64,000 bases of DNA from Setophaga petechia (taxonomy: Eukaryota; Chordata; Aves; Passeriformes; Parulidae), in the NCBI GenBank assembly GCA_024362935.1, contig JANCRA010000016.1:20505165-20569164 (forward strand), given 5' to 3'. This document shows, one piece after another, positions 1 to 13,791 of the stretch. Positions within the stretch are counted from its first letter, which is position 1, and each line of letters begins with the position of its first letter. The notes under the pieces are model-generated. The model was not told the origin of the DNA and did no database searches. It worked only from the letters and a program-made list of their open reading frames with translations. Made by a program: the position numbers and the translations under genes.

Positions 1-2606
1 TGGGCTCAGGTTGTTGTATTGGTACTGCTGAAACACTAAATGCATGAGTGAGTGACTGACAATTCAGTCATCCCTCAGATGACTTCTAGTCCCAAGAACA
101 AGGGCACTGGGGTAGGAAACCTTCGTTACAGAGCTGATATTTGCTGTCAAGTCACTTTACTTTTTTCCATTGTATTTACTTTGTAAATAGTACAAGAAGT
201 ATACTTTCCTTCAAAAGCACTCTTCAAGCAAAGAAGGACTCTGTCCCATAGCCAGTGTGTGCATAGCATGGCACAGTAGTGGAAGATCTTTAATTTGGGA
301 GCCTGACTTTGTAAAGGGTCTTGTCTGACTCAAACGATGCAAATCTTGAGTACAAGAATGCCCAATAACATCATATAACACCAGTATCTTTACTGGTTTA
401 GCTTTTCTCATCTCTTTTGAGATCTGTTGCAACAAGAAACAAAGTGCAAGAAACAGTGCCTGGCTTGCATTGCTCTGTCTCTGGTTGGACTGAGTCATTT
501 CACTGTTACTAATTAGTGACTCTGTAGGGTACTTACACCCCGTTGGAAATTGCTCAGCAAGGACACGGGGGATGAACCCAGATGTATCTGTCTAGCTATA
601 TACTGATTAAATTTCTGTGCAAACTTACATTGCCTGCAGAGTTTCTGAGGTAGTGCAAAGGAGCTTTTATCCTGTGTTAAATAGTTTTCCCTCTTGGAGC
701 TGAGATCAATGTAAAGGACAGTTGCTTGATGGTGGTGAATTTGAATTTATTACTTAGATTTACTCTGTACTAAGCAGCAGACAGTAGAAGAAAACACAGA
801 CTATCAAGCTGTACCCTTAGATACAGAGATAACACTCTTTCTCTAATCAGAGTAACATACTTACCTGAGAACAGAACCCAGACCAAAGCATTGCAGATGG
901 ATGTGTCAGGAGTTTCAGATCTGCCATCCCTTAACATCTGCCCATCTCTTACCTGAGAATATATAATATCCCAGTAGCTTTTATTTCAAGTCTTAGAGCT
1001 GTTACATTGTCAATTCTAATGAAGAGGAGGACATACAGGTGTATTAAATAAGATTATGGTAATGAGACAGGATTGTTTTAGTATAAATAAAGCATTGATT
1101 TAACAAACAATAATTAAGTGTGAAGCAATGAAATCACCTCCATGTCCCTCTAAATAACCCTTTACATATTTGTCTCTGGAAGAGTACAACTGGTTTAAGG
1201 GAAAGGCAGAGTATAATGGGAAGGCTGATTTATGTAGTTTCAGCAGAAAGAATGACAAAGTATACAACCTGTGAAGTTCACATGTGGGAAAGATTCAGTT
1301 AGCATGGTGTGTTCATCTGTTCTGCCAAGTACAGCTAAGTTAAGAGCTGGAGACAAGCTTCCCTTCAGAACAAATTAACAGAAGAACATATAATGGAGAA
1401 AGCCAGAAGGATAAGGTTAAGTAAAACGAGGTTGATACACTATTTGCACTTTGCTAAATTGAAGCTGTTGGCTGGTAGGAAATTGCCATTGAAAAGTAGT
1501 ATCCTTTTTCATTACCCCTGAGTACCATGCATTTACAAGGAGGGGATTAAAATTGGAGATTGTGAAGTTAACCTGAAAATTCAGAATTTAAATGAAAAAT
1601 CACGAGAGCTGAAATGGCTTATATCAATGTTGGTGTTTCATGTTTGATTGTCTAACAATCATAAAAAGCAAGGTTCAAAGTAAAACTATGGGAAGGCATA
1701 CCAATATGAAGTCGTTTAGGTTGGCATTTCCAGGTTTTCCACAGAGATTTATGAGGCCCCATGAGCTACTCTCACAGCTTCTTATTTTGTACAGTTTTAA
1801 TATCTCAGGGTGCAGGTGAAGGAAAATCAGATATTCTACTACTGGACTTTTTGCAGTAGTACTTCTGTATTGAAAGAAGACCTGTGTGAAGGAATGAATT
1901 TTTGAGCCTTTTAGCTGGGGTTGTCTCAGTGGCTCATGAGAAGTGTCGAAGCAAAGTGTTCCTTAGCAATTTATAACAGTTTATGTCTTCAGGCTTCTTT
2001 ATATGGATGCATATGAATCTCAGATATGCAGAACTCGCATCTGTGTTTATAACTGAAGTTTTCTTAGATGTTTGTGTCGTGGTTCAGTTCACTGTTCAAT
2101 TCTTCAAGACAGAATTTCAAATAAACAAGGAAAAGTTGCTTGCACTCATATGAGTAATGCTCCTTTTCTGAGGTACCCAGAAGTGCTTTGCTGGTTTGCT
2201 CTTTCTGTCCTATTTCTCTCACTGTGTGTAGTCGGACTTGTATCTCTGCTCTTGCATTCCAACCTGAGCATGCCTAGTAGATAAGGACTGTATAACAGTT
2301 TTGAGCAGAAAATACAAAGGTAGCTATTATTATTATTAGTGTATAGTCAGGCTGTAGATACTCAAAGCAGAATTTAATCAGGATTATTAAAAGGATGTCT
2401 TTTCTTGGAAAGAATAGAGGAAACAAGGCTGTGAAAAAATGTTATATGAAGGCTCTTTTAAGAAACCCCATGTAGAGATCTATATTATCTCCTGGGCAAC
2501 ACAGTTTATGTTTTTATAATTCTGCATTGTTCAAAATTTCTTCTGACATTGACAGATAAAAGCCATGCAGAAGAAAGAGCAGCATCATAAATCTAGAGCT
2601 GTGGCT

Positions 2607-2651
2607 TTTGTAACAATAATCACTACCCAAGGTAGTGATTATTGTTACAAA
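2607..2651. repeat. Perfect inverted repeat, 21-bp arms, 3-nt spacer
   Basis: The left arm (2607-2627, TTTGTAACAATA...CACTACC) and the right arm (2631-2651, GGTAGTG...TATTGTTACAAA) are exact reverse complements around a CAA spacer. Arms this long and this close together are not expected by chance in 64 kb. The hairpin has no terminal-repeat or target-duplication context. It is shorter than a typical pre-miRNA stem and the loop is too tight for one. Confidence 0.95.
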
Positions 2652-5600
2652 GTACAAAATCTCGCTGGGCTACATCATCTTTGTAACAGGAGATACCTGT
2701 TTCCTGTCCCTTAATCCATCCCAAATACTGTTCTCTGTTCCTTTACCTTTCAAAGGGAGTTCTCTGTGATTGGCAGAGGAGGATGTGTCAAACAGTGGCT
2801 AGTAGTTGGCAACTGAATCTCAATACTTGTGACTGGGAGAATTAGTAAGAATTTTGTAGTAGGGTCCCAGTGTATTTGAACTGGTTTTGTGGTTAAAAAC
2901 ACATGCTACAAACTATTAATTACTTATTCCACATGAGGGACAAGGCTGTGGAACTCAGTGACACACACCCCTCACTGGTGTGGTGTGTTGCTCGTGAGGC
3001 TTGGTAGCACTCTGACTTCAAAAAGATGATATTCTCATGTCTGCAGATAAGCATTGTGTACTCACCCTGGAAAACCTGATGCATGTGCTTCCAGTTGAAG
3101 TATGGCTGGCTGCTCCCCTCAGTGCTAATGCAGATCAGGTGCTTGATTATGAGCACACAAGGCTGCTAAGACCTCAATTAGCCTGGAAATACGAATCATT
3201 ATCTTTTGCTACCACCGGAGATGAATACTCACTCAGCCTGAGCAGCTCAGTTCTAAGTGTCTGGAGTTGATGACATGTTTGCATTTAGATGATAATCTCT
3301 TGACTTTCTTTGTTAAAGAATTTGAGAATCAGAGCTGTTATAATTTTCCTTCTTCCAGTTTTCTGTCCTAAAATATGCTTTACATGAGAAATGGCCCCTT
3401 CAAGAGCTATTCAGTTGTTAGTTTTCATTCCACATGCCTCTCATATTTAAGAATAAATATTTTCCTATCCAGTATAAAGAGAGAGATATGTACTTATGAG
3501 AGAAGATATCTCTGAAACCTTTCGGTTGTCATTAAATGTATCTTTACAGAATGAAAAATATGAAATATCCTTCTTTGGGTTTCATAATTAAGTTTACTTC
3601 CATAAGAAGTTGCTTTATTTTTGTGAGGTAAAGATTGGGAGAGCACATAATTTTACTGTATATTTTGGGTAGAAATAGTCCTATGACTGGCATTACCCCA
3701 ATTATTTTCTTACAGAGGTTATAGTAACATGTGTATGTATGTTTTCTGTGCACCATTTTTCTTCTACATCTGAGACTTGTCAGTGAAGGAGAAAATGATT
3801 CTGTAACAAATTCCTTGAGAGTCAAGCTGCCATGGTCCTTAGGAACTGGAGAAAAAGAGGTCTGGGGCTTTAAAAATGCAAAATTCACCCACCCCCCCCA
3901 GGCCACTGAAGTGGGCCTTCTCTTCTAGTAGAATAAGGCCAAAAAATAGCCTTAAGTTGTGGAGTTCTGAGTATCTCTGGCAGAAAGTTACCTTAGAGCT
4001 TATCATTGTGGCAGTAAAATACATTTTGAGCTGAAATACTAAAAGAGTGGATGGACAACAAGTGAGTTTTCACTGCTATTACCATTACTCTGTTCAAACC
4101 CATAAAATTGTCTTTTACTGTCAGAGAGCTGCAGGTTAAGACCCAGATATTTTAAAACATGTCTCATGATTAATATCCATGAAAAAAGTCTTATTTTGAG
4201 CTGTTTCAAATGATGCCGTGTCAGTATATTCACTTTTAAAGTGGGGTGAAATGTAACTGTATAAAATAGTTTGCCACATAGGTGTGATTTCTGGTGATAT
4301 TTTATCTCTAAGCCGTCTCTTTCTTGGATATGGCTATGGAAAATACATTACATTTAGAGAAAGGAAGAAAAAAAAAATAGATTTTCATGAAACCTGTAAC
4401 TTATCACTACTGTGTATTTTGCAGTCTCAAGAGCAGCTAATTTTAAAAGTGATTCAATGCTGTAGAGTGAAATCTTGAGATCAAGATGCAAAAATGTCTA
4501 GTAAGTTAAACTCCAATTACAACATCTTGTGGTTATCTTATTTGTTTTTATTGCTGTACCATGATAAATTTAAGCTGGTGTTAATTGTAGTTTTGTAATT
4601 TGAGATAATGAGCACTGCAGACAGGGGTTCACCAGGTGCTGTGAAGGTGGAAATGCCAAAGCAGAACTTCCCTGTCTGCACAGCTGTTTATGCAAAGTGT
4701 GACCTTTGTTTGATCTTCTAGCTTAAGTTACAAAGCCAATGAAATGCAGTAGCTGTAGATATAAAACTTTATGTACACAGTTATAGGGAGCTTTCACTAC
4801 TTTTGAAAGAAAAGGATATGGAAAAGGTAGTTGAAGACTTAGGGATGTGTTCTAGAATCATGAGTTACTGTCAAATTGCAAAAATATTTGCGCAAAACCT
4901 GTAGAATCTTTAAACCTTGTAAAATTATTTTGAAGTAGGAAATAAGCTAATCCTCCAGTAATTTTCCAGGGAAGTTGTGTGGGGGTTTTTTGTTAGTTGG
5001 TTGGTTGGGGTTTTTTTATTTTAATTTTTAGAAATTCCTAAGCACCCAGGTAAATAAAACTTATGGTCTGTTTAATAAAATACCTGGATGGAGAGAACTG
5101 CTAATAATACGCAGTTCTCCTTCTGTGTTGCTTTTTCACGTTCCCACTGTTTGCTTGGCTGGAATGTAGTGGGATATACATATTTGTAGATCCAACAGCT
5201 TTTCTTCAAGCCTTGCAATGTCAAATTGGGTCACTGCATATAATGCATGTTAAATAAGACAAGAGGATTTCTTGTATTTACAGAAAAAGTTAGCAGCAGG
5301 ATCTCACAGTATTTACAGGAAACATATTTTGGTTAAAAATAAGCACATTTCCTTTAAATAAATTGCTAGCCATTCTCAAAGTGTATTCCTCTGGAATCTT
5401 CCTCTGTATGTAAATGGCTCAGGATTCAATAAAGTTGACCAAATGTAGCAAAAAGCAGACTATAGCTTTGACATCCAGTGGCTTGATAGCTCTTTTGTTC
5501 ATGTTTTGCAATAGCACATTTAGGTTTTGTGTGTGAATAGCTGCGATAAATCTGATTTGGGGTTTTTTTTCAGAGACAGGTTAAAATGAATTATTTTACA

Positions 5601-8600
5601 TTAGTAGCCATACAGAGAAGATTCTTTCAAAAGTTTCCAATGCTCCTTGCCTCAGTTGAAAAGCTGACTACAGGTGCTTAAGAGATCACATAACTTCTTT
5701 TAATTGGATTTAAGCTTCTAGGTCCAATGAAGTACTTCAAAAAAGTTCATTATTGTCCTGATGATTAAACTTCCAGATGAAGTTGTAATTTCATTAATAG
5801 CGAATCTGTAAAACCCTAATTCAAACCACTGATCCTGTATCTGATAGAGTTGCATCTAAGTCCCAATCCCTTGTGTGCTGTCTGTTCTTCAGTACTGTGC
5901 TTAAAACAAACGTTTTCCTAGCTCTTAGATATGCCTGTTTAAAACTGAACCTGCAAGGGTGTAGTCTTTGGGAAGCTATGGCAGCTTTTTCAGCATTCTC
6001 TTCCAACCTTTCCCTTTCTGGAATCCTCCAGAACTGCTCCAAATCCATATTTTCCTGGGAATCCCATGCTTGTCAATCAGAGGGCTTATATTGCTTTTTG
6101 AATGATGATCAGTCATGAAACAGTTTCTAAAATTGATTTTCACTACCTATTAAAAAAGTCCTTCAAATGAAATGCCCAAAGAATGGGAAAATTTACTATC
6201 CAAATTTGCCTTGGTTTTAAGGGGACTAGGACTTAAAAGTTATCTTTTTTATTTCGGAATGTAGTTTCAATGTATCAAAGGGTAAATTCTTCAGAGACTT
6301 TGCCTCTGTTGTGGGGATTTAGTATCTTGATGGAGAAATGTCTGGGACACGTCTCTTTAGTTTGCTGAGGCTGGTGGGACATTGATGAGGTTTCACGGTC
6401 TGATCTCCTGAAATCACTCTAGCTGTAGAACTCAGGGATGGAATTTCTTCTTAAAATTCTATGGGTCTTGTTGAACTCCAGCATCCTTTTCAGAAAATAC
6501 TCCCACTCCTGATTTATGGACTCTTAACTCATTAGATTAATATCATGAATCAATAAAAAGTAGCAACCTTGGACACACAGGTTGTGTCTTTGTTGTTCAA
6601 AGAAGCCCTTCTGTATCACCTTTCTTGTGACTAAGAGTGGAGTGGAGAGTTTGAGCTTAAAATGACTGGAAAAAAAGGATTTATTTTTGAGTAGTGACTG
6701 AGCTCGTGTTTCAGTTAAGCAGTAAGTGTATGAGGGTTTTAGAACTGTCATGACTTAAAATGTACAAAATAAACATCCTGTATTATAGAAGTGATCACAG
6801 AGTGTGAAATGTTCTTTGCTAGGACTTGCTCTCTATCTACTTGCATTTTATAAATCTCTCCTATGATAAAAGCTCCTGTTGGCTTTGCTGAGACCATGGG
6901 TAGCTTCAGAGTCCTGTATGCAAAGTCAGGCTACAGAATCAAGGCCAGGATGGAGAAGCTGCTACTGCTATTGCACATGTTGGCACTTAGGTATTTTATG
7001 TGTCCAGAATATTACAGCTCAGTGAGTGTTTGGGGAAAAAAAATCTTCTTTCTTGGCAGAATAAGCTAAGACAGCTGCTAAATTTCGTGCGTAGCTGCAG
7101 AGCTCATATGTGATCGCTGAAGATGAGTATCTGCCTTAAATAAATTAGCAGGTCATTAATCTTTTGAGAGGTGTGCATGCAGTCTTGGCAAATACAGAGG
7201 CCTTGGGGATAACATAACTTCAGTGGCAGAGCCTGCTAGCTCTTGTGTGTCAGGGTGGTGTTAATTGGAAGAGAATTAGAGTAAACTTGCATGACTTCTA
7301 GCTGAATTGTCACCAATCTATTTAAAATATTTTAGTTGCCTTTTTCAGATCTTTACTGTTAATGAAATTACCTCTAAGATTTTATGCATCTAAAAAGATG
7401 TGCCAGAAATTAAATAAATATGCCATGGGAGCTTTTCTAATGAAATTAATATGGTATTTATAACCTTTTTAAAGAGGCTTTTCACCAGTTACAGCATAAA
7501 ATGAACTCCCAGGAGAATAAGATGCTCTTTGTTCAAGCTTTTATACTCTTGCCTGCTTCTTTCCATGATACATGAAATAGAAATCTTGAAATGAAAATTA
7601 GTTCTTTGAGATCTTTCAATGGATTCCTAACATTTTATTATTAATTGTGAACTTCAGTTTTAGATTAGTGTTTATTTTTTAAATCTGTTAGGCTGTGTTT
7701 TCCATGAGGTAGCAGCAGCTATCAGTATAACGTTAATTATTCTTTGATTTGAGGGAGTTAGATGTATATCTAGATGTGTATTAGATGTATATACTGTTTT
7801 TATTTTGTAAATGGTGAATCAAATGTGCTTAAACATCTATAAACAGGCAGTATTATTCCAAAGGTAGGCCACAGCTTGCTGAGGAGAACTAAGAGGAAAT
7901 TGAGTGTTGCTGCTGTCAAAGGTGAGGCAGAGCTAAAACCAGCATGAAGTGGGTTTATTGTAGAACCAGCAAGAGTTAGGCTTTCATCGCATTGGTCCCG
8001 TTTGGGATATCACTCACCTGCTCTGCTGCCACCACTACATTGAGGCTCTTCCTTTCCCAGCAGGGTGAGCACTGCTAGGTTGGGAAGGTTGGGTAGAAAG
8101 TTACATTGACTTGTGCTGTGCCTCTCCTCGAAGTTACCAATCTTGAAAAACACTGGCCAGGGTTCCTGGGCATCCCCTGGCATTCATCTCCACTAATCTC
8201 TCATCTCTAGGATTTTCTCTTGTTGCCAGTCATGATCTTTGCTGCCTTCTTTCCTTGGCCTCTTCATTCTGAGACTGCTACTGCTTTCAGGGAACGCTTA
8301 TTTTCAACACTTCAACTCCTGGTTTTGTCCAGTTAATGTGCAGAAACACCATGTGTGAGCAGCCTTTTTAACTGCATGTTCTGCCTCTATGCTAGTTGGA
8401 GGACTCAGAATGTGGCCATTGTGTTTAGTCTAGGTGTCACTGAGGGTTACAAGCTGCCTGTACAGACTGCAGGGAGCAAGTACCAGGCTTCAAGCTGAGA
8501 GTTCAGAACCCAGCTTCACTCACTCACAGACCCCGCCACATCCCCACTGCTCTACTGCCTGTTAGCATTTGCAGTTGAGCTGTTCTTTTCCCTGATGCAC

Positions 8601-10927
8601 TTATGCCAAAAGCTATGCTTGTTGCCATTAGGAAAACCTTCATTCACCTTGTCATAGCCTCTGATCTTCACTAACCTGAGCATCTTGCCTTTGCAGCATA
8701 CTTCCACACAGAATTTTTGAGTTTACTTGGTTTGAAAGGAATCCAAATGTAGATTGGTGCTAGAACAGGAGGGACAGCATACGACTGTCACTTTGCACCT
8801 CACATGACAATTTCAAGGTTTACTCTGTGTGAAATGTGAGAACTCGAATGTGAGAACTTTCACATGCTGCAGAACTTGACATGATAAATTTCAGGTAGTG
8901 TTGTAGTCCTTTAACGATGCAAAAGACTCCCCTGTTGACTGTGAGTGTAGAAACATACAGGTAAAATTAAAAAAAACTAAGGTGACTTAATAGTAGCAAG
9001 AGGATGTTCTTTGTTCTTATTGCAAATTTTGATTATTCCTTTATGTATTTTCATTTGTGTTGATGGCCTTTTTCTCTGGTGTTTCTGACATAGTTAATTT
9101 GAGGATGTCTCTTTGTGGACTGGGGAAGGGTCACATTTCCCCTCACTTTTCAGAGCCTGGGAGTCCAGCTGGATGCTCTCTCATGCTTGGAGGCAGTTCA
9201 CCCCAGAAATAGAAAGTGTTTGGGGGCAATCAAGGTCCAAAAGCATCACTTGTCCATCTCACTGTTGGCTGCCCAAAATTTTTTTTCAGTTACTAAGGTG
9301 CTTATAAATTAGAAAGAAATGTTAATGGACTTCCTTGAATCGCACTGTAGAAGCAGCAGAGCACTTTCTCTGGCTGTTATTTTTATGCTTCAGGACATGT
9401 TGGGGAGAAAGCATTTGGAATATGAAGAACAGTTTCAAAGATGAGGAAACTTCTTATTTTCTCATGCCATAGGCCTTTTAAGGAGCTGATACTCATCTCG
9501 TGTTCTTTCCTTGTAGTGTTTCTGCAGCTTTTGGTTCTGCTGATGTGTTTGAATCAGAGAGTTTATTGGCAAGTCCAATGTTCCCAAGAGAAAACAATAT
9601 GGAGCCTGATGGTTTCTTCTGTTGGTTTAGCATCCTTTCTGCTGCTGAGTGTCAAATGTAATGGGAAGGTTTCAACCAGCTCCAAGAACTGTGCTGACTG
9701 AAGCCAAAGGAATAGTAGCAAAATGTGTGCTTGCCACAGTTCTAATCAAAAGCACTTTTGCGGTTTAGCTCAGAAGGAAATTACAAAGTACTGCTTGGGC
9801 AGTTTGCTCTACTTCTGTGGCAGAACTGTAGGAGATGTCTTAGTACTTTTTGAATTTATTTTTCATTTAATCAATTCTAGAAAAGAGGTCAGGAGCACTT
9901 GGGGATGTAAAATATCAACCTTCATGCAAAGACAAAACACATTCTAGATGGTAAGCCTTCCCTGTATTTGTGGTGGAGAAAGATGTTTGCCACAGGGGTT
10001 TATACACTGTTAGGGTGGAATAAATATCTATACATGTGTGTATATATGCATGCATTTCTATGTGCATGTACATCTAGGACACAATAACATCTAGAACACA
10101 GTATTGTCTGTTCCTGCTGGGCAGTGCAAGATTTCTCCACAGGGTCTTCCCTTCTCCTTCACCTGTGTGTCCTAGGCTTGCAGCAGGGAATGCTGAGGGG
10201 TGTAGTGTGTAGTGGAGCTCTGGCCATGCTGGCTTCCCAAGGCAGCTGATTTGGGAGGCAGTGAGATTATTAGGGAGTGAATGATGCAGGATTTTTTTAA
10301 TGCTCTTCAGTATGGGTTTTCTTTGAATTTGGGTTTGTTCTAATCTTGTACAGGGGGTGGGTATATTTGATTTGGTTTGGTGGTTTTTTTCCTTCTCTCA
10401 CATATGTGGTTTAATATAAAGATCATTAACAGCAAGGATTTGCAATGCCACCTTATTATTTCATTCTTACATGACCTGGGATGAAAGTAACCTCACAGGT
10501 GCAAGACATGATTGAACTGTCACAGTCTCTGTTTCTACAGGACAGTGAATGTTATGTACAAGGTGTGTGAGGTTTGTTGCTGCAAACCTGGCACTGAAAG
10601 GGCAGTTGGGTTCCTGCTGAGTGGGTATGTGGTTATTGGCTCATTGAGTAAGATCTCTTGTTATTAGAACATTTCCTGCCCCGTGAAGAGCATTTACAAA
10701 ATGATGTTATGATAATCACCATCTTGATGGATACATCAGGTCCTGAAGTGCAGACATGGAATATTTACAGCACATCTCTCCTCAGTCTGAGTTAGAGTCA
10801 GGTGCTGTCGCCAGGAGATGTAATAGTCCATTCAAAAGTGTACATATTTTGTGGTTGTCTTAAAAACTTCTCAAAGATGCAGAAAAAATGAGAGTAAAAA
10901 AAAATTCATATATGACCCTTTAAAATC

Positions 10928-10950
10928 AGGAGTTGAGCTTCTCAACTCCT
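10928..10950. repeat. Inverted repeat, 10-bp arms, 3-nt spacer
   Basis: AGGAGTTGAG, CTT, CTCAACTCCT. The arms are perfect. About one match of this length and spacing is expected by chance in a window of this size, so it is recorded for completeness. Confidence 0.9.
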
Positions 10951-13775
10951 ATTAACCTGTCATTGCATCTTCTGGCAGTGCAATTCTATAACTTCCAATC
11001 ATTCTCAACTGTAGTTTACTAAATATTTGGAGGATTAACACTCAGATTCTGAATTGTACTTCTTCCCTTGATAGATCACTTAACAGGGGCAGGGGGGGAG
11101 TGAAGGAGTGTATAGAAAGCAGTTGCCAAATTTGTAAAAACTGAAGTGTTAATCAGCTGTATTGCTGCCCATGGCACGTGAAGAGGGTTTTTTGATATTC
11201 AGAATACTATAAGCAAAGAGATCCCTGTGGCTGAGGCAAAAGTTTTAACTTTAGGGAAAATCAGTGCATAGAATACAGCAAAACATTATATGTTAAACCT
11301 GGGCACTTGAACTTAGGGCATGAGCTTTGTGATTTGGGTTGTTTTTTTTCTTCACACAGCTGAGTAACTATACAGTTTCTTAAATAAACTGGAAGATAGA
11401 CTGTTGACCCCTTAGGCCATTTTAATTTTAGACACCTAAATTTAGAGTTTGGATTCTCATTTAGAGCATTGGATTTGAGAGATTTGACTGGAACCCAAGA
11501 GCTTCACCCTGTCCCTACTGACATTAGTGTCATCTATCTGAACCTCTCCCTAATACTAAATTAATAGTACTTCTTTCTTTCTTGAGACCTCCTCAAATTG
11601 CTTTATTTATTTTTTCACTCATTTTGCTTCAGAAGGTATATATGTTGCAGTTCCTTTTATTAAAAGCAAAATTTGAAGCAGATATGGAATGCAGAGAGTT
11701 TTTTGACTTATGATTAGAAATGTACAACTGTCTGCTTTAGGTGAAGCTTACCATGGAGCTCTTCAAATAGCTGTGCTATGTGTTCTGTCATAAAATCAAT
11801 TAATAGATTACCCAAAGAAAGGTTGCTTATTATGGTTTCTTTAGAGTTAATAAATGTGTTCCCATCATTGCCTGGATTGTAAAGTAAAAGTTACAATAGA
11901 TAGTGAATCTTTAGGATTTCATAGTCAAGAATACATCTTCAAGTAAAAAAGAGTTACTACACTGTATAGAGGGGAGTTTGACAGATGTTTGTGTTTTAGA
12001 AGGGAAAATAGTCTTTGATATCCTCAGCACAATTTTATATTCAACCCGTTACTGCAGTTCGGCTTTGGAAGTCAGATCCAGCACATTCTGTGCTGGGAGT
12101 ATTAAAATCAGATCAATGCAACTTTACATGAAACCAGTAGTCTCCATCTATATGGAAAATGTGGCCTAAAGTCTTATCAGAGAGATTTCTGAGTTGGGGT
12201 GTACAGCAGGCACATGCTGGAGTTCCAAACTGCATTAGGGATGCTGATCTATTATAGTGTCCCAGTATACTGCAAAACCAGTACTGGGAAGTGATGCTGA
12301 ATTCCTTTAATCACTCTCTTTTATTCTCAGCAGCTCAGTGGAATTAAGCTTTGGGCCAGACAGTGACAGCTAGAAACCATTTATGTGAGCTCTGCAGAAA
12401 GCAGCCATCATGAAGGGTTCTTTATTTTTATGTGTAATTTGGGAAGAGAGTAGTGTTGTTTTCCAGTGGTGTGGAGAAACTAATATAAATTTTATGAACC
12501 ATTTTTTTTCATGTTTCAATGCTATCCAAGTGCAAATGTCAGCAAAATCTCTCATCCCCCACCTTTCCAAAGCCATAAACAACCCCAGCAGTGCCAGTTC
12601 TCTGAGATTTGTTACTAGTACAGTCTTTTTTCATTTTAAACTACACATATCAACAGTTGTACAATAATTCTGCATAGTCATTAAGGCACAAGATACAGAG
12701 ATAAAAGTCTGTGCCTTTCATGAGCCCCCTCCTGAGCAAGGCCCCAGAAGAAGGCAGCAGTCTTGTGTCAGAAGAGTGAAAGGGTAAGGAAGCATAGCCA
12801 GAGTATCACTTGAGGCCTGCAGGCATGTGCTGATGAGCTCAGTTACTACACATTTTCCAGATTAAAGAAGTAAGACAGTAAAGAATATGCTCACAGTTCA
12901 TCAGGGGTAAAAGCTTGCTTTTTCCCTTAAATCACTGGTACAATTTTCATTTCTTCCAAGTTATGAGAAGCAGTAGGATTGTTAAAATTTCCAGCATGCT
13001 GCCTTTCACACAATTCTTTTGTCATAGTTCTGATGAATAATTTTTCTGGGTAGCAATATTTCACTTTTCTACATTTTGGAAAGTCCAAAGTAGCTTGACT
13101 TGGATGATTGGATACAGCTTTATCTGAGGAATATGTGCTCCTGTCTAATCAGAAATGCTATTAATGGTCTACAGCTATTAGATGCAGATGTAATATCCAG
13201 TTTGGGTTGTGTTCTAGATAACAGAATAAATAGATTATGTAGAAAATTGTTTAGGACAAGATTGGTGTGTGTTTCATAGATGTTCCATGGTTTGGGTGGA
13301 TACATGAAGACTCATTTTGAATAGTTTATCTTTTTCAATAGGCTGGTTTATACAATCCAAAAGAATTTCAAATACTGAGAACAAAAGGTTTTCTAATTCT
13401 GTTGTGTTTTTCCTTTAGAAAGAGCTGAATTTGATGAGATGCCTTTCTGAAAGGCAATCAGATTTGGTATAGGAGATTTCATGTATTGGAGAATGAAATG
13501 CGATAGTTAAGGCTAAGTGAGAATTGAATTCAACAGATATCCAAGGGAAAAATCTGTAAATCAAAGCAGCTACAGAATGCAAGCCCTAGTACTGTAGCTT
13601 TCTGAAAGGATGCTGTGCAAAAATAGTTGTAAAATGTATTTGTAGCAGTGGGAAACAAATATTTCAAATAAGCAAGTATAAGTTTATGACTGAATACTTC
13701 ACTATCCCCTTTTCTGTGGGTTTCAAAACCTTCCATAGGTTTTGAAAATAAATTCTGGTTTGGTATGTCATCCAG

Positions 13776-13791
13776 TTAATTTTAAAATTAA
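13776..13791. repeat. 16-bp perfect AT palindrome
   Basis: TTAATTTTAAAATTAA, with no spacer. The simple AT composition makes it unremarkable. Confidence 0.9.

Noticed and set aside
2607..2651. microRNA precursor
   Set aside because: A 21-bp stem with a 3-nt loop is too short and too tight for Drosha/Dicer processing, and there is no bulged, extended stem.
9113..9312. Pair of overlapping 64-65-codon frames
   Set aside because: Two shifted frames over the same bases, with no conserved protein features and no splice signals.
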